The notes under the pieces were generated by a model that searched no databases, was not told the DNA's origin, and saw only the letters and a program-made list of their open reading frames with translations. From the NCBI GenBank assembly GCA_012184525.1, contig WOFQ01000020.1, positions 62,001 through 126,000 on the forward strand: a stretch of DNA of 64,000 bases, in the 5' to 3' direction. Shown here piece after piece: positions 10,946 to 20,824 of this stretch. The number at the start of each line of letters is the position of its first letter. The first letter of the stretch is position 1. Both the position numbers and the translations under genes were made by a program. Source of the DNA: Xenoacremonium recifei (taxonomy: Eukaryota; Ascomycota; Sordariomycetes; Hypocreales; Nectriaceae).

Positions 10946-12508
10946 ATGAGCCATCCTCTCCTGGCGCGCAGGCCGAACTACTTTTATGTTCCGCTGGGAG
11001 CTGCGGTTCTGTTGACGTGGTCGGCCATCGTGTTTTTCTTCAAAAGTCAAGATCTCTCTATTCCCTCTCCACGTCCGATAAGACTCCAGCATGATCGGAC
11101 CGGACACTCCGTCGAAACATTATTGAAAGGCTCTCAACAAATAAACACCACCGCACAATATCTACTCGACTATCCTCTCGTGCCGCCGTACAAAAACATA
11201 TTCGGTGAGCTGGGTGAGCGAGCCAAGTTACTGCGGTCTTGGGTCGAGCAACTCGAAGCTGAAGCCGGGAGGCTTTCGACTAACGATGAGGAAGCTTGGT
11301 CTACCCACAACACCACAGCACACATCCTCGAACAACTTGCGATATCATCATTCCCTTATTTGAACCCACCAGGGGCTGGTCTAGATCATGTCTCTTATCC
11401 CCTACAGAATTTGAAGGATCGACTGGCAGGAACCCACGACCCCCTCGACCAGACACAAAATGCCGGTATCGTTATCCCGACTGGCATGGGCACTCTACGA
11501 TTTGCCTGTCACTTAATAGCGTCTGTGACAAGCGTTCATGCCACTAAGCTGCCGATACAGATCGTCTACGCTGGCGAGAAAGATCTTCCACAGAAGGGTC
11601 GGGACTTGTTGCAACGTTGTTCTCACAATACCATAATTGAGTTCTTGGACGTCTTGACCGTCTTTGACGACTCGAAACTGAAGTTGGCCGAAGGTGGCTG
11701 GGCCATCAAGCCGTTCGCAGCGCTGGCTAGTCGCTTCGATCAGGTCATCTTGCTTGACGCAGACACAGTATTCATTCAAGATCCAATCCAACTTCTCAAT
11801 CAACATCGTTTCCGCGAGACTGGAGCATTGCTATTCCACGATCGATTACTATGGAAGGGCGGGTTTGCAGAGAGACAAGACTGGTGGCATGAACAGATCA
11901 AACATCCCAGTCCCGAGACAAGCAAGTCGAAAGTGTGGACGGAACGATATTCGGAGGAGGGCGACTCGGGTGTTGTCGTCGTTGATAAGACACGGTTGGA
12001 TGTGTTGATCGGGCTTCTGCATGTTGGATGGCAGAACTCGTACCATGTCCGCGACGAGTGGACATACAAGATCACATACGGCGACAAGGAGACCTGGTGG
12101 ATTGGCTTTGAGACAACCGGCTCTTCATACGCCTTCTCCCGACACTACGGCGGTATGGTAGGCTGGCTTGGCCCAGAGGTAGAAGACCCTTTGGATAAGG
12201 CACAAACAGAGCCAAAGAAGAAGCGCGTCTGTAGCTTTGTTATTGCTCATGTTGACGAAACAGACCGCTTGTTATGGTACAATGGTGGGCTGCTGAAAAA
12301 CAAGCTCGCGAACAAAACCGAGTTCGAGGTCCCGACACATTGGATGATAGATCAGGACTGGCAGAAAGGCGGGAAGAAGGACATGAGCTGTATGGTTGGA
12401 TTACGAGTGAACGAGTTGACTTCGCACGAGAAAGATGTTTTGGGGAGGTGTATCGATGTTGCGAAACAGGTGGATTCAAGCTTGGGTTTGCTTGATTTGA
12501 AGACCTGA
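10946..12508 (+). CDS. GT71 family alpha-mannosyltransferase (Mnn1/Mnt-type)
   Basis: This is a single exon of 520 aa. The topology is type II Golgi: a short cytoplasmic head, a membrane anchor at about residues 12-32 (YVPLGAAVLLTWSAIVFFF) and a luminal catalytic domain. A GT71 core is visible: TGMGTLRFACHLI, then PIQIVYAGEKDLP, then WAIKPFAALASRFDQVILLD with a DxD metal/nucleotide-sugar motif at D271 and D273. Family members add terminal alpha-1,3- or alpha-1,2-mannose to N- or O-glycans of wall and secreted proteins, using GDP-mannose. The ATG is followed directly by the anchor. No introns are evident. The exact linkage cannot be read from sequence. Confidence 0.88.
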   Translation: MSHPLLARRPNYFYVPLGAAVLLTWSAIVFFFKSQDLSIPSPRPIRLQHDRTGHSVETLLKGSQQINTTAQYLLDYPLVPPYKNIFGELGERAKLLRSWVEQLEAEAGRLSTNDEEAWSTHNTTAHILEQLAISSFPYLNPPGAGLDHVSYPLQNLKDRLAGTHDPLDQTQNAGIVIPTGMGTLRFACHLIASVTSVHATKLPIQIVYAGEKDLPQKGRDLLQRCSHNTIIEFLDVLTVFDDSKLKLAEGGWAIKPFAALASRFDQVILLDADTVFIQDPIQLLNQHRFRETGALLFHDRLLWKGGFAERQDWWHEQIKHPSPETSKSKVWTERYSEEGDSGVVVVDKTRLDVLIGLLHVGWQNSYHVRDEWTYKITYGDKETWWIGFETTGSSYAFSRHYGGMVGWLGPEVEDPLDKAQTEPKKKRVCSFVIAHVDETDRLLWYNGGLLKNKLANKTEFEVPTHWMIDQDWQKGGKKDMSCMVGLRVNELTSHEKDVLGRCIDVAKQVDSSLGLLDLKT

Positions 12509-13480
12509 TTCTAAGGCGAAACAAAGGGGTTGTTCCCCATGTGGTTTTGTATAGTAGGAAGCGATATAAGGTGTATTTTATTAGGCGCGGTCATCAAAAC
12601 GTTTTGCTTTTGGATAGCACGCAGCGGATCGGTTCGATTTCAATGTCTTAGGGAAATAAAGAAAGGGAGAATATTGTACGAGGTTTTCTACATGTTGGAA
12701 TTATGAGGTGGAGAGAATCATCACGATTAAGGCACTCACACGTATATTTCACTCCTGCACTGGTAGTGTCTTTCTCAAACAATTCCTTGAAAACTGAATG
12801 TCTCTTCCCATTTTCTTCCACAGTATTTTGCCTGCCTGCGATATCTTTAAGGAGTGTTTATGAAGCTTTTAGGCTGTGTTTGTCCGTTAAGAAAAACAGG
12901 ACTTCCTCATAGCTAATCACCTCGAGCGCCTGGACTGCATTATCAATCAAATAGAGGCACGCCGAAGCCTTGACATGCCAAGACAAGTCATAGATGCTGG
13001 TTATATGGAGTCTCTCCACACGCCGGGTATCGTGAAGGAGTCGTTGAATCTGGATCTTCCCCGGATGCAGGGATCAGGGAACGCCAAGTCGCCAAGATAT
13101 CGGCGGAAGGAACCCGGCTACTTAAATCTGGTCTCCAATTTGTCCTCTGCTTCAAGGCCGATAGATTGTGGGTGTGATCAACAAACATCAGCATTGATAA
13201 GCGAGGATAACTGGGAACTCAACTGCCGCGGTGGGTTGTGGAGCTCGCACAGCCCCTGAAAACAGGGTGAAACGTAACAGTGAGCTCTTTAACATTAGGG
13301 CTCGTTATAACGACCTTCGAATAGCCTATCTGAGATCGGGATCTTCAGGGATTGATAAGTTAGCCTCTTCTTGGCAATAGCTTGGAGCGGCGTCTTAATG
13401 GGAAGCTCGAGGAGCTCTCAACTTTATTCCTACTTTCTCTTTCAACATCAACACCAATCAACAAAACGAATAAACCCAAA
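12509..13480. other. Intergenic region before the oxidoreductase gene
   Basis: It contains the GT71 3' flank and the promoter and leader of the OYE gene. The last 40 bases before the ATG are A/C-rich, as in fungal 5' UTRs. I found no copy of the 16-bp motif shared by the two divergent promoters further right, and no supportable gene. Confidence 0.5.
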
Positions 13481-14584
13481 ATGGCTGAAGCCACGAAGCT
13501 ATTTAAACCAATCTCTATCGGAAAAGTGAAGTTGGATCATCGGATCGTCATGGCTCCTTTGACTCGATTCCGAGCCGATGAGGAACATGTGCCGCTTCCA
13601 ATCGCCATCGAGTACTATGCGCAGAGAGCCAGCACTCCAGGGACCTTGATCATTGCTGAGGCCTGTTTAATCTCACCTCGACATTGTGGGTGGTCTAATG
13701 CCACTGGGATATGGTCTCAGGAACAAATCGCATCATGGAGAAGAATTACGGATGCGGTTCATGCGAAAGGTTGTTTCATTTACGCTCAACTTTGCGCTCC
13801 TGGCCGGGCGGGAGCTAAGGAGGGGTTTCCATTATACAGCTCTAGTGCCGTCCCAATGGAACTCGGATCTGCAATCCCAAAGGAGATGACTGAAAGTGAG
13901 ATCTGGGACTGCATCGGCGATTTCAAAGTGGCAGCACAAAACGCGATCGCAGCTGGGTTTGATGGCGTGGAGTTGCATGGAGCAAACGGTTATCTGATCG
14001 ATCAATTTACTCAAGACAACTGCAACAAGCGTACCGATAAATGGGGAGGGTCTGTCGAAAACAGGGCGAGGTTTGCGCTCGAGGTTACAAAGGCAGTTGC
14101 GGAAGCCGTTGGCAGCGACTGTGTTGGAATTAGGCTCAGCCCATGGTCTACTTTCCAGGCTATGAAGATGGAACCTACTCTTGCACAAGAACAATTCTCC
14201 CACCTGATTCTGGAGCTGAAGGGACTCCAGCTTGCTTACTTGCATCTGATTGAATCCCGTGTCATCAATAATATTGATTGCGAGAAAAAGGAGGGGTTGG
14301 AGTTTGCTTTCGAAATTTGGGCAAATCAGTCTCCGATATTGGTTGCAGGTGGCTTTAACAAAGACTCTGCAGTCAAGGCTGTCGAGGAAGAGTATAGAGG
14401 CTTTGATACTCTGGTTGCTTTCGGTCGGCATTTCGTTTCGACTCCAGATTTGGTGTTTAGACTGCACCAGGGTCTGGAGCCGAATGCTTATGATCGGTTA
14501 ACATTTTATACCCCGGTTCAGAGCAAGGGATATATCGATTATTCTTTCAGTAAGGAGTATCTGGCTACCATGTCTTCCAGTTGA
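13481..14584 (+). CDS. Old Yellow Enzyme family NADH:flavin oxidoreductase
   Basis: This is a single exon of 367 aa, a full-length FMN TIM barrel that reduces activated C=C bonds with NAD(P)H. The substrate-binding HxxN pair is H166 and N169 with the family tyrosine at Y171, in a HGANGYLIDQF context. PLTRFRA near the N terminus carries the flavin-contacting Thr. Near Q103 the usual QLWHxGR reads QLCAPGR, so the Trp and His normally present there are replaced. Start: AAAATGGCTGAAG at 13,481 after a purine-rich leader; upstream in-frame sequence is not OYE-like. It converges on a sugar-porter gene 218 bp away and sits at the edge of a possible catabolic cluster. The true substrate is unknown. 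Confidence 0.9.
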   Translation: MAEATKLFKPISIGKVKLDHRIVMAPLTRFRADEEHVPLPIAIEYYAQRASTPGTLIIAEACLISPRHCGWSNATGIWSQEQIASWRRITDAVHAKGCFIYAQLCAPGRAGAKEGFPLYSSSAVPMELGSAIPKEMTESEIWDCIGDFKVAAQNAIAAGFDGVELHGANGYLIDQFTQDNCNKRTDKWGGSVENRARFALEVTKAVAEAVGSDCVGIRLSPWSTFQAMKMEPTLAQEQFSHLILELKGLQLAYLHLIESRVINNIDCEKKEGLEFAFEIWANQSPILVAGGFNKDSAVKAVEEEYRGFDTLVAFGRHFVSTPDLVFRLHQGLEPNAYDRLTFYTPVQSKGYIDYSFSKEYLATMSSS

Positions 14585-14802
14585 CTACACACTTGAAGCC
14601 ATTCAGAACGTGAATATTGGACTTCTATTCATCTTTCACAAAGCTTATGGTGCCAATATGTTTCGGCAATGTCACAAGATTCAAACGAAATATGGCAGGG
14701 GTTGTGCAATTCAACCCCGTCTATTATTATAGTATCATGGACTACTCCCTAGTGCTAGCCTGGCGCAATTCTTGAATCATACTTCTATAATGGTCTCTAC
14801 TC

Positions 14803-16558
14803 TCAAGACAAAACTTTCTCCCGGACAGCTCCGACATTCTTGTCAACAGCGTCACCCTCTCGTGAAGAGGAGTCGTCGGCCGCGATAGCCTCCAGAATGG
14901 CGGAGCCCTCGAACTTGGCAGCAATTTCCTCCAGCTTCAGTCCCTTGGTCTCGACAAACAGGAAGTAAGCGATGACAAGGAAAACCAAATCCCAGCTGGC
15001 ATTGATGAGGTAGAACTTCCATCCAAGATCGGCCATCGCATAAGACATGGAGAAAGAGGCACAAAGACTATTCATCATGTCAGAAAGTTAACACAGAATA
15101 TAAGGTGGAGTTTTGCTTACCCGAAGCCAGAGTCAAGCATACGGAAGATGGAAATGCCAGTGGCTCGGAGCTTGAAAGGAGCAACTTCGGTCGGATACAA
15201 GCTAGTCATCGGCGTGATGGCGAAAGCATAGAAGCCCTGGAACAGGAAGATGACGGCAATGGTTCCGTAAATGCCAGAAGTGTTGGTGCTGTCTCCATAC
15301 GCTATTGTTCACAATAATTAAAAGAGATTCTCTGAGTTTTGGAGAGATAGAATAACTTACTCTTGATGAGGCCACCAATGATGTAAAGAGTGATGACCAT
15401 ACCAGCCACACTGATGAAGGTCTGAGTTCGGCGACCGAGAACGTCAAGCATAAAGCTACCAAAGATGGCGATGGCAAAAGACCAACAGTTGATAATGACC
15501 TGAATCTGAGTCTGAGTTGTGGTGTTGGTGATACCAGCCTGGTCAAGGATCTTGGTAAGGTAGAAACTACAAAATCTGGTCAGTTCTGATCTGGATTTTT
15601 CAAATGACAGCATTATCAACTCACGAGATGATGAAGTTTCCAAACATGTTAAGCATGGAACCAAAAACGACGAGGATAGCCACACGCTTTCTGTTCGCGG
15701 GGGTAGAAACGATCTCTCTCCAGGGGTTGCGAGGATATTCCTCGGCTTCCTTGGTCATGATGGCCTTAATCTCGTGCAGCTGCTCGCGGGCCTTAGGCAC
15801 ATCCGTGTCCTGGCTGCCGTGCATGATCGTCAGCACCTCGAGAGCCTCATCATCTCGGCTCTGTCCAATCAGCCAACGAGGCGACTCGGGAATGAACGGC
15901 ACAAGACCGACGGCCAAGATGCTGGGAATAGCCTGCAGGAGAGAGGGTAGTCGCCAGGCCCAAGTGCTGTTGATGTTCTGAGAGCCGTAGTTGACGATAG
16001 ATGAGAGCAGACTGCCGACAAAGTAGCAAGAGAAGAACATGCCGAGGATGCGAGATCGCTGGCGCGGCGGAAGCAGCTCGCCAAGAAGAGTCGGAGCGGC
16101 AACGTTGCAAATGTTGGAGCCAATACCGACAATGATACGAGACGCAACGAACATGCCGATATTCTGGGATGCGGCCTGGAGAATGATGCCAACAGCAACA
16201 ATGGAAGATCCCACGAGGATAGCACGGCGACGTCCAAAGTAATCAGGAATGGGCTGCATCAAGAACGAGCCCAGAATGCAACCCATCCAGTAAGCAGCAT
16301 TGTTCAAGCCCTCAGTCGCAGTGGTCAAGTGGAAATAGTTGGTGTACGAGGGCAGGATCAAGAGACCGTTCATAACTGAGGAGTCGTAACCGAGCGTCTG
16401 CCATCTGGTGAGTTTCAATCGCGCTCAAAGGACTGGGCAGCAGTCCAGCAAGCACTTACTGCGGAATTGACTACGGCCACGGTAAACAGCACGGTCGTCA
16501 GGACCTTGACGTTTCCCGCGACCAAGTTCGAGACGTATTTCCGCTCCAGGGGCGCCAT
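14803..16558 (-). CDS. MFS sugar-porter family transporter
   Basis: Five exons (16558-16460, 16397-15625, 15566-15361, 15301-15121, 15067-14803) give 507 aa. Introns are 53-62 nt with GTAAGT, GTGAGT, GTAAGT and GTAAGC donors. Sugar-porter signatures are present: GYDSSVMNGL in helix 1, DYFGRRRAILVG in the 2-3 loop, PESPRWLIG before the central loop, VLGRRTQT in the 8-9 loop and VETKGL after helix 12. Twelve hydrophobic segments can be counted. Such proteins import hexoses, disaccharides or related polyols at the plasma membrane; the substrate cannot be assigned. It is divergent from the DUF1479 gene, and the shared 476-bp promoter carries a 28-bp palindrome. An overlapping open frame extends further upstream but in another frame, so 16,558 is taken as the start. 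Confidence 0.88.
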
Positions 16559-17034
16559 CTTGAGGAGTTTTGTGGGTAGAAGCTGGGGTAAAACGGGGAG
16601 ACTTCAGCTTCTGGGCTGATGGAGCTGCTTGGCCTGACACAGAGATGGAGGCCTGCATGATCTACAGATTCCCATCATCTTTATATGTCAGAGACGTTTG
16701 AATAGTCATTTGAGATGGATTCTTCATGATTGGCTCGCCGAACTAGCTCCGGTAATTCTTATCAGTTGTTCTGACTCGATCTCTGCTCTCGTCCAACCAG
16801 AGCGCCGGCGTCTACCCCTAGATGGCCTAGACAAGAGGATCGCCTCCCCGGCCGAACTCGCCCGAGCTCGGGCGAGTTCGCGCGACTTATACAAGCTCCA
16901 TGAGTTCGAGAACCCCGGATGTGGCCACCAGATAAGATATTTAACACTGTTAAGGATCTATCCAGCAATTTTGGCTCTGGTTGTCCCTGAGTCTAGACAC
17001 CCAAGACGCAAAACTCCGGATAACGACTCCCACC
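16559..17034. promoter_or_regulatory. Divergent promoter of transporter and DUF1479 oxygenase
   Basis: These 476 bp separate two divergent starts and carry the perfect palindrome at 16,853-16,880. A related partial element, CGCCGAACTAGC, lies near 16,736. The arrangement suggests co-regulation of both genes by one dimeric regulator. Confidence 0.6.
16853..16880. promoter_or_regulatory. Perfect 28-bp palindrome, candidate Zn2Cys6 operator
   Basis: The left arm is CGAACTCGCCCGAG and the right arm is its exact reverse complement. The centre contains CCGAGCTCGG, that is CCG-N4-CGG, the kind of inverted CGG triplet bound by Zn2Cys6 dimers. It lies 295 bp from the transporter ATG and 155 bp from the DUF1479 ATG. 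A 16-base stretch overlapping its left arm recurs exactly in the neighbouring divergent promoter at 20,589. That it is an operator is inference. Confidence 0.55.
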
Positions 17035-18390
17035 ATGCCAGGAAAAGTAATGCAATGGCCTGCCTGGGCTGAATACATCAGCGAGGGGTCCTTCGAAGCA
17101 AAGGATGGCGAGTTCCTGGCAACGAAGAAGGCCATCATCGCCGAGTATGGCCAGGAGGCCTTACAGAAGAGCTGGCTCAAGGTCTGCGATGCGCTGAAGT
17201 CGATCACCGATGAGATCGCCGCCAAGGGCCACAGCATCATCCCTACCTTCGATGGCGAAGCTGTTTTGAAGGAGGGCTTCACTAAGGAACAGAAACAAGA
17301 GATCAAGCGAATTGGCTCTTTCGTCATTCGAAATGTGATACCCAACCAACAAGCTTCGTCTCTTTATCAAGACCTGAGGACCTACGTCGCCAATAACAAG
17401 GGGGAGATCAAGGGATGGCCCGTGGAGAGCCCCTCGATGCTGATCCTCTACAGCTCTCCAACCCAAACAGCCCTTCGCTCTCACCCCAACTCCCTCAAAC
17501 TTCAGCGCATGCTCAACGAGCTGTGGCACGACGAAACAGGCGAGACATCTCCAGATCCTCTCGTGTATTACGATGGTGTCCGAGACCGAGCACCAGGACA
17601 ACCCTTCCTTGGCTTGGGTCCTCACATCGATGCTGGAAGTCTCTGTCGATGGGCCGACCCAACCTATCGAAAGGCCTACGACAAGATCTTCAGTGGAAGC
17701 CCCGAGCTGCATGACTGCTACGATCTTGGCGTTCGCAAGTCGGCAAACCAGGAGCTCTTCAAGGGCGTGGCACATTCTTCAGTATTCCGCTCGTTCCAGG
17801 GATGGACCGCTCTTACACCGACCGCCCCGACTGAGGGAACGATCCTAGTCTATCCTAACGTCGAGATGACGATCGCATATATTCTTCTTCGCCCGTTCTT
17901 CCAGCCTCCGTCAAATCCCGCAGACGTGATGGATGCATCGAAGTGGACCTTTGATGGGGATTCAAGCTGGTTCCCGGGCACTTTCAAGCCAGATAGTCAG
18001 CGGCTGAGCAGGCCTTCTCACCCGCATTTGCGGTTGGAGGAGTGTCTTGTCCACATGCCTAAGCTTGAAGCTGGCGACACCGTTTGGTGGCACACCGATG
18101 TAAGTCTATTGTCTTCAAACTCTTCTTCACTTATTAACGACTCTCTGCAGACATGCCACGCCGTCGATCCCGAGCACACAGGAAAGGTGAATGCCTCTGT
18201 AGCTTTCATCGCCGCCTGCCCAACCACACCCAACAACAAAGCCTATGTCAAGGAACAGCTTGCATGTACGCTTGAAGGACGAGCTCATACAGATTATGGC
18301 CAGGCTATCGACGAGAGGCAACTAAAGGGCTACATCGGCCTTGACGGATTGAGTGAGGAGGCAAAGAAAGCATACGGATTCTATCTTTAA
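17035..18390 (+). CDS. DUF1479 family Fe(II)/2-oxoglutarate-type oxygenase
   Basis: Two exons (17035-18099, 18151-18390) give 434 aa of the DUF1479 family, related to bacterial YbiU and of unknown substrate. The 51-nt intron (GTAAGT, TTAACG, CTGCAG) is in frame and free of stops, but its removal restores the conserved WWHTD-TCHAVD region. A metal-binding facial triad can be proposed: H197 and D199 (GPHIDAGS) and H358 (CHAVD). The start is the CACCATG at 17,035. The gene is divergent from the sugar porter and converges on the Zn2Cys6 regulator gene. The guanine deaminase nearby makes a purine-type substrate conceivable, but nothing in this protein shows it. Identity of the family is confident; the reaction is not known. 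Confidence 0.85.
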   Translation: MPGKVMQWPAWAEYISEGSFEAKDGEFLATKKAIIAEYGQEALQKSWLKVCDALKSITDEIAAKGHSIIPTFDGEAVLKEGFTKEQKQEIKRIGSFVIRNVIPNQQASSLYQDLRTYVANNKGEIKGWPVESPSMLILYSSPTQTALRSHPNSLKLQRMLNELWHDETGETSPDPLVYYDGVRDRAPGQPFLGLGPHIDAGSLCRWADPTYRKAYDKIFSGSPELHDCYDLGVRKSANQELFKGVAHSSVFRSFQGWTALTPTAPTEGTILVYPNVEMTIAYILLRPFFQPPSNPADVMDASKWTFDGDSSWFPGTFKPDSQRLSRPSHPHLRLEECLVHMPKLEAGDTVWWHTDVSLLSSNSSSLINDSLQTCHAVDPEHTGKVNASVAFIAACPTTPNNKAYVKEQLACTLEGRAHTDYGQAIDERQLKGYIGLDGLSEEAKKAYGFYL

Positions 18391-18411
18391 GTTGGATATC
18401 TCTCTGTATTA

Positions 18412-20329
18412 TTAGGAAGGAAGCGGGGATCCCTTATTGAGATGTGCACGAAGGATATCAGCGGCATGAAAGGCTATGGAAGTCTGCGAGGCAACCTCTT
18501 CCAGGTGTGAGAGCGCAGTCTCGATTTCATTCTGGAATTCGGCTGGTCCGCTTATGGGACCTCTCGACTCGCGGAGGAGAAAAATGGCGGAGACAAACAA
18601 ATATAGCGAAAGAGCCCTAAATAAATAAAGTAAGCTGATAATCCCTAAACGAAATTGGCCCGGGGCGAAGCTATTTACCATTGTTTGCGCATTGTGGCTG
18701 GTTGATCCCAGTTGCTGCTGATCCAGATGATACCAATCGCGGAATTGATACAAACAGATCTGGCAGACTCATACTGTCCAGGAGTAGAGAGCCACTGGCG
18801 TTGCAGGACTCTGTTGATTCGGAGCCTGTGATGGAGAAGAACTAACGTGATGTCAAACCGTTGCCATTTGACCCACGGATAAGTGACTTCGAGTTTGTGG
18901 ATAGCTTCAGTCTCCTCACTGTCGGGCTGTAAATAACCTGGCAGGGTATTGATAACCTCGGCCAACTCCTCGTCGGCACGTCGGACCAGCTCCTCCAACG
19001 GTATCTTTCCTTCTCGCAGAGATGTGCGGAACCGATAGTATACTGTGGAAACTCGGCACATGAAGATGTGGTAGTAGACGGGCTGGACGTCTTCGGAATG
19101 TATTGACACGGCATCTGGAGTGGGGAGCGCCATGTCAAAGTCCCCTTCTTCAATCCGAGGGGGATGATACTCGACTGCCATCCTATTTCACCTCCTTAGA
19201 AAACGGTCTTAGAGAATCAGAACCATGTCTTACCATTCACATATTACAAGCGTCCACCACATTCTTCTCTGTCCTTGAGAACTCAACGGCTGTACTGCTT
19301 GATGGTCTTGATTGTCGATGCCCAGCTTCTGTGCGATTCGGATGGCACAACTCCAGAGGTGACTTCCAAGCTCTGGATCCCCAAAATTATTGAAAACCAT
19401 CTCGAGGATGGCAATGGTTTGCACTGATCGGATGTTCTTCGTTCTCATGAAATCTGATTCGTGGAGGCAAAACAACGCTGCATCATACCAATGACGGCAG
19501 ATTTGATTGTAACTAAAATCTAGGCTTTGGATTAGTGACAATCGACAGAGAAGGCGGGTTTCTATTCTCACCGCTTGGTAGAGAAAGCTTCCGAGCTTGC
19601 TCATCATCCATCATCAAACATGCAGCCTGCAGTCTCGTCAGCATAGGTCTGAGGGGCAAGGATCGGGGATCAAGAGGACGAACACATAAAACGCTAAAGT
19701 AAACACTCAACCACGCATAGTCCATATCCTCTAATGGGACACCACGCTCCAACGACGAAAAGAACTCGTCATGTTCATTGCTGAACAGGGGATATTCCAG
19801 CGCATAATGCGCCCATGAGTTCCAGACCCGGTCATACTCGACCAATTGCTCACTGCACGCACGACTAGGGACGACAATGGACGACCATGTGGGCTTGGGT
19901 GGGTTTTCCGGCTTTGCAGTTGCGATGTGCTCAAAGAGAAATCGTTCGAATGACTCAAGACAACGGAGATTCCTTTGGCGGATCCGACGAGCTGTGATGA
20001 TTTCGGTTGATTCTCGAGCCGTGCGCAGTTCTGTTCGTAGGCGTTCGTTCTCTCGTCGGAGGTCCTCATATGACAGTTGATCAGGAGGGTCCGTAGCTCT
20101 ATGCCCATGGTCAGTGTCTGTAAGATATCATGGTTCCTATTCGTAATTACATTCTGACCTCGCCCCTGACAATCACTGTTTCCCGAACGCAGGTATCAGC
20201 CGTCCCGCGGTTGATGCACGTTGAGCAGGGTATTGCTTTATCACACTTGACCTTGCGCGAGGAGCATGAGACGCAACTGCGTGGCGCCCTCTGGGTAGTT
20301 CGCAGGGATATAGGGGTATTGTTGGCCAT
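18412..20329 (-). CDS. Zn2Cys6 fungal-specific transcription factor
   Basis: Five exons (20329-20151, 20098-19572, 19519-19234, 19182-18679, 18616-18412) give 566 aa. The N-terminal binuclear zinc cluster is CVSCSSRKVKC followed by C35, C38 and C47 (spacing C-2-C-6-C-5-C-2-C-8-C). A short linker and a coiled-coil-like stretch (YEDLRRENERLRTEL, about residues 66-85) follow, as needed for dimer formation. The rest resembles the fungal_trans middle homology region (LEMVFNNFGDPELGSHLWSC, then RRMWWTLVICEW). Intron 1 has a weaker GTAATT donor, chosen because it is the only one I found that keeps the frame. It is divergent from guanine deaminase across 495 bp and is probably the local regulator of the cluster. 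Confidence 0.85.
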
Positions 20330-20824
20330 CTGGAGCTCTTATCGCCGGCTTTCAAAATTAGCAACGCCTTATCATCAACGACTCTGCAATTCGCAAGCTC
20401 AGACACGCTGTAGAGCACCTCTCCGCTACAAGGGTGGGCCTTGAAATCACAGGAAAACAGCAGTCAAGGTGTGATGGCTGGCAATGCTGCAGCAGGCTGG
20501 GAAGAGTTTCACGGAGCAGCCCGTGGAAGGGTGATCGGTGATGAGCGTTTCCAGGGTCCTTTGCGGGGGAGAGGCGATAACAAAACTTGGCCGAACTCGC
20601 CCGACGCTACTCTGTGTCTACTTATCCGAGTGACAGTCTTTATTGGCAGTTCTCAAACCATCTCCAGTCTAGTGTAGAGCTGACACCTCTCAATGACATT
20701 CCTGTAAGACACTCAGCCTATCCGCGGTTTAAGCGTCCCGTCATCTCACCACAGCTCTTCCTCACATCTCTCTCCATCCCAACTATCATCCAGCATCTTG
20801 GCTTACCCCGCACAATCCTCCAAC
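20330..20824. promoter_or_regulatory. Divergent promoter of regulator and guanine deaminase
   Basis: The 495-bp region between two divergent starts contains the motif at 20,589-20,604 near its middle. A pyrimidine-rich leader with CCATCCC and CATC repeats precedes the deaminase ATG. Confidence 0.55.
20589..20604 (+). promoter_or_regulatory. Second copy of the 16-bp cluster motif
   Basis: GGCCGAACTCGCCCGA here is identical to bases 16,850-16,865 in the transporter/DUF1479 promoter. Only this copy is present; the mirror arm that makes the other site palindromic is missing. It lies about 260 bp from the regulator ATG and 220 bp from the deaminase ATG. Confidence 0.5.

Noticed and set aside
12625..12645. 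GGTTCGATTTC resembling a tRNA B-box
   Set aside because: No matching A-box at the right distance and no cloverleaf could be drawn by eye.
16425..16658. Frame extending upstream of the sugar porter start
   Set aside because: It is in a different frame from exon 1 and would not join to the conserved GYDSS segment; the ATG at 16,558 does.
16850..20604. Idea that the shared promoter motif marks a transposon terminal repeat
   Set aside because: The copies are in the same orientation, one is palindromic, and there is no transposase or target-site duplication; both lie in divergent promoters.
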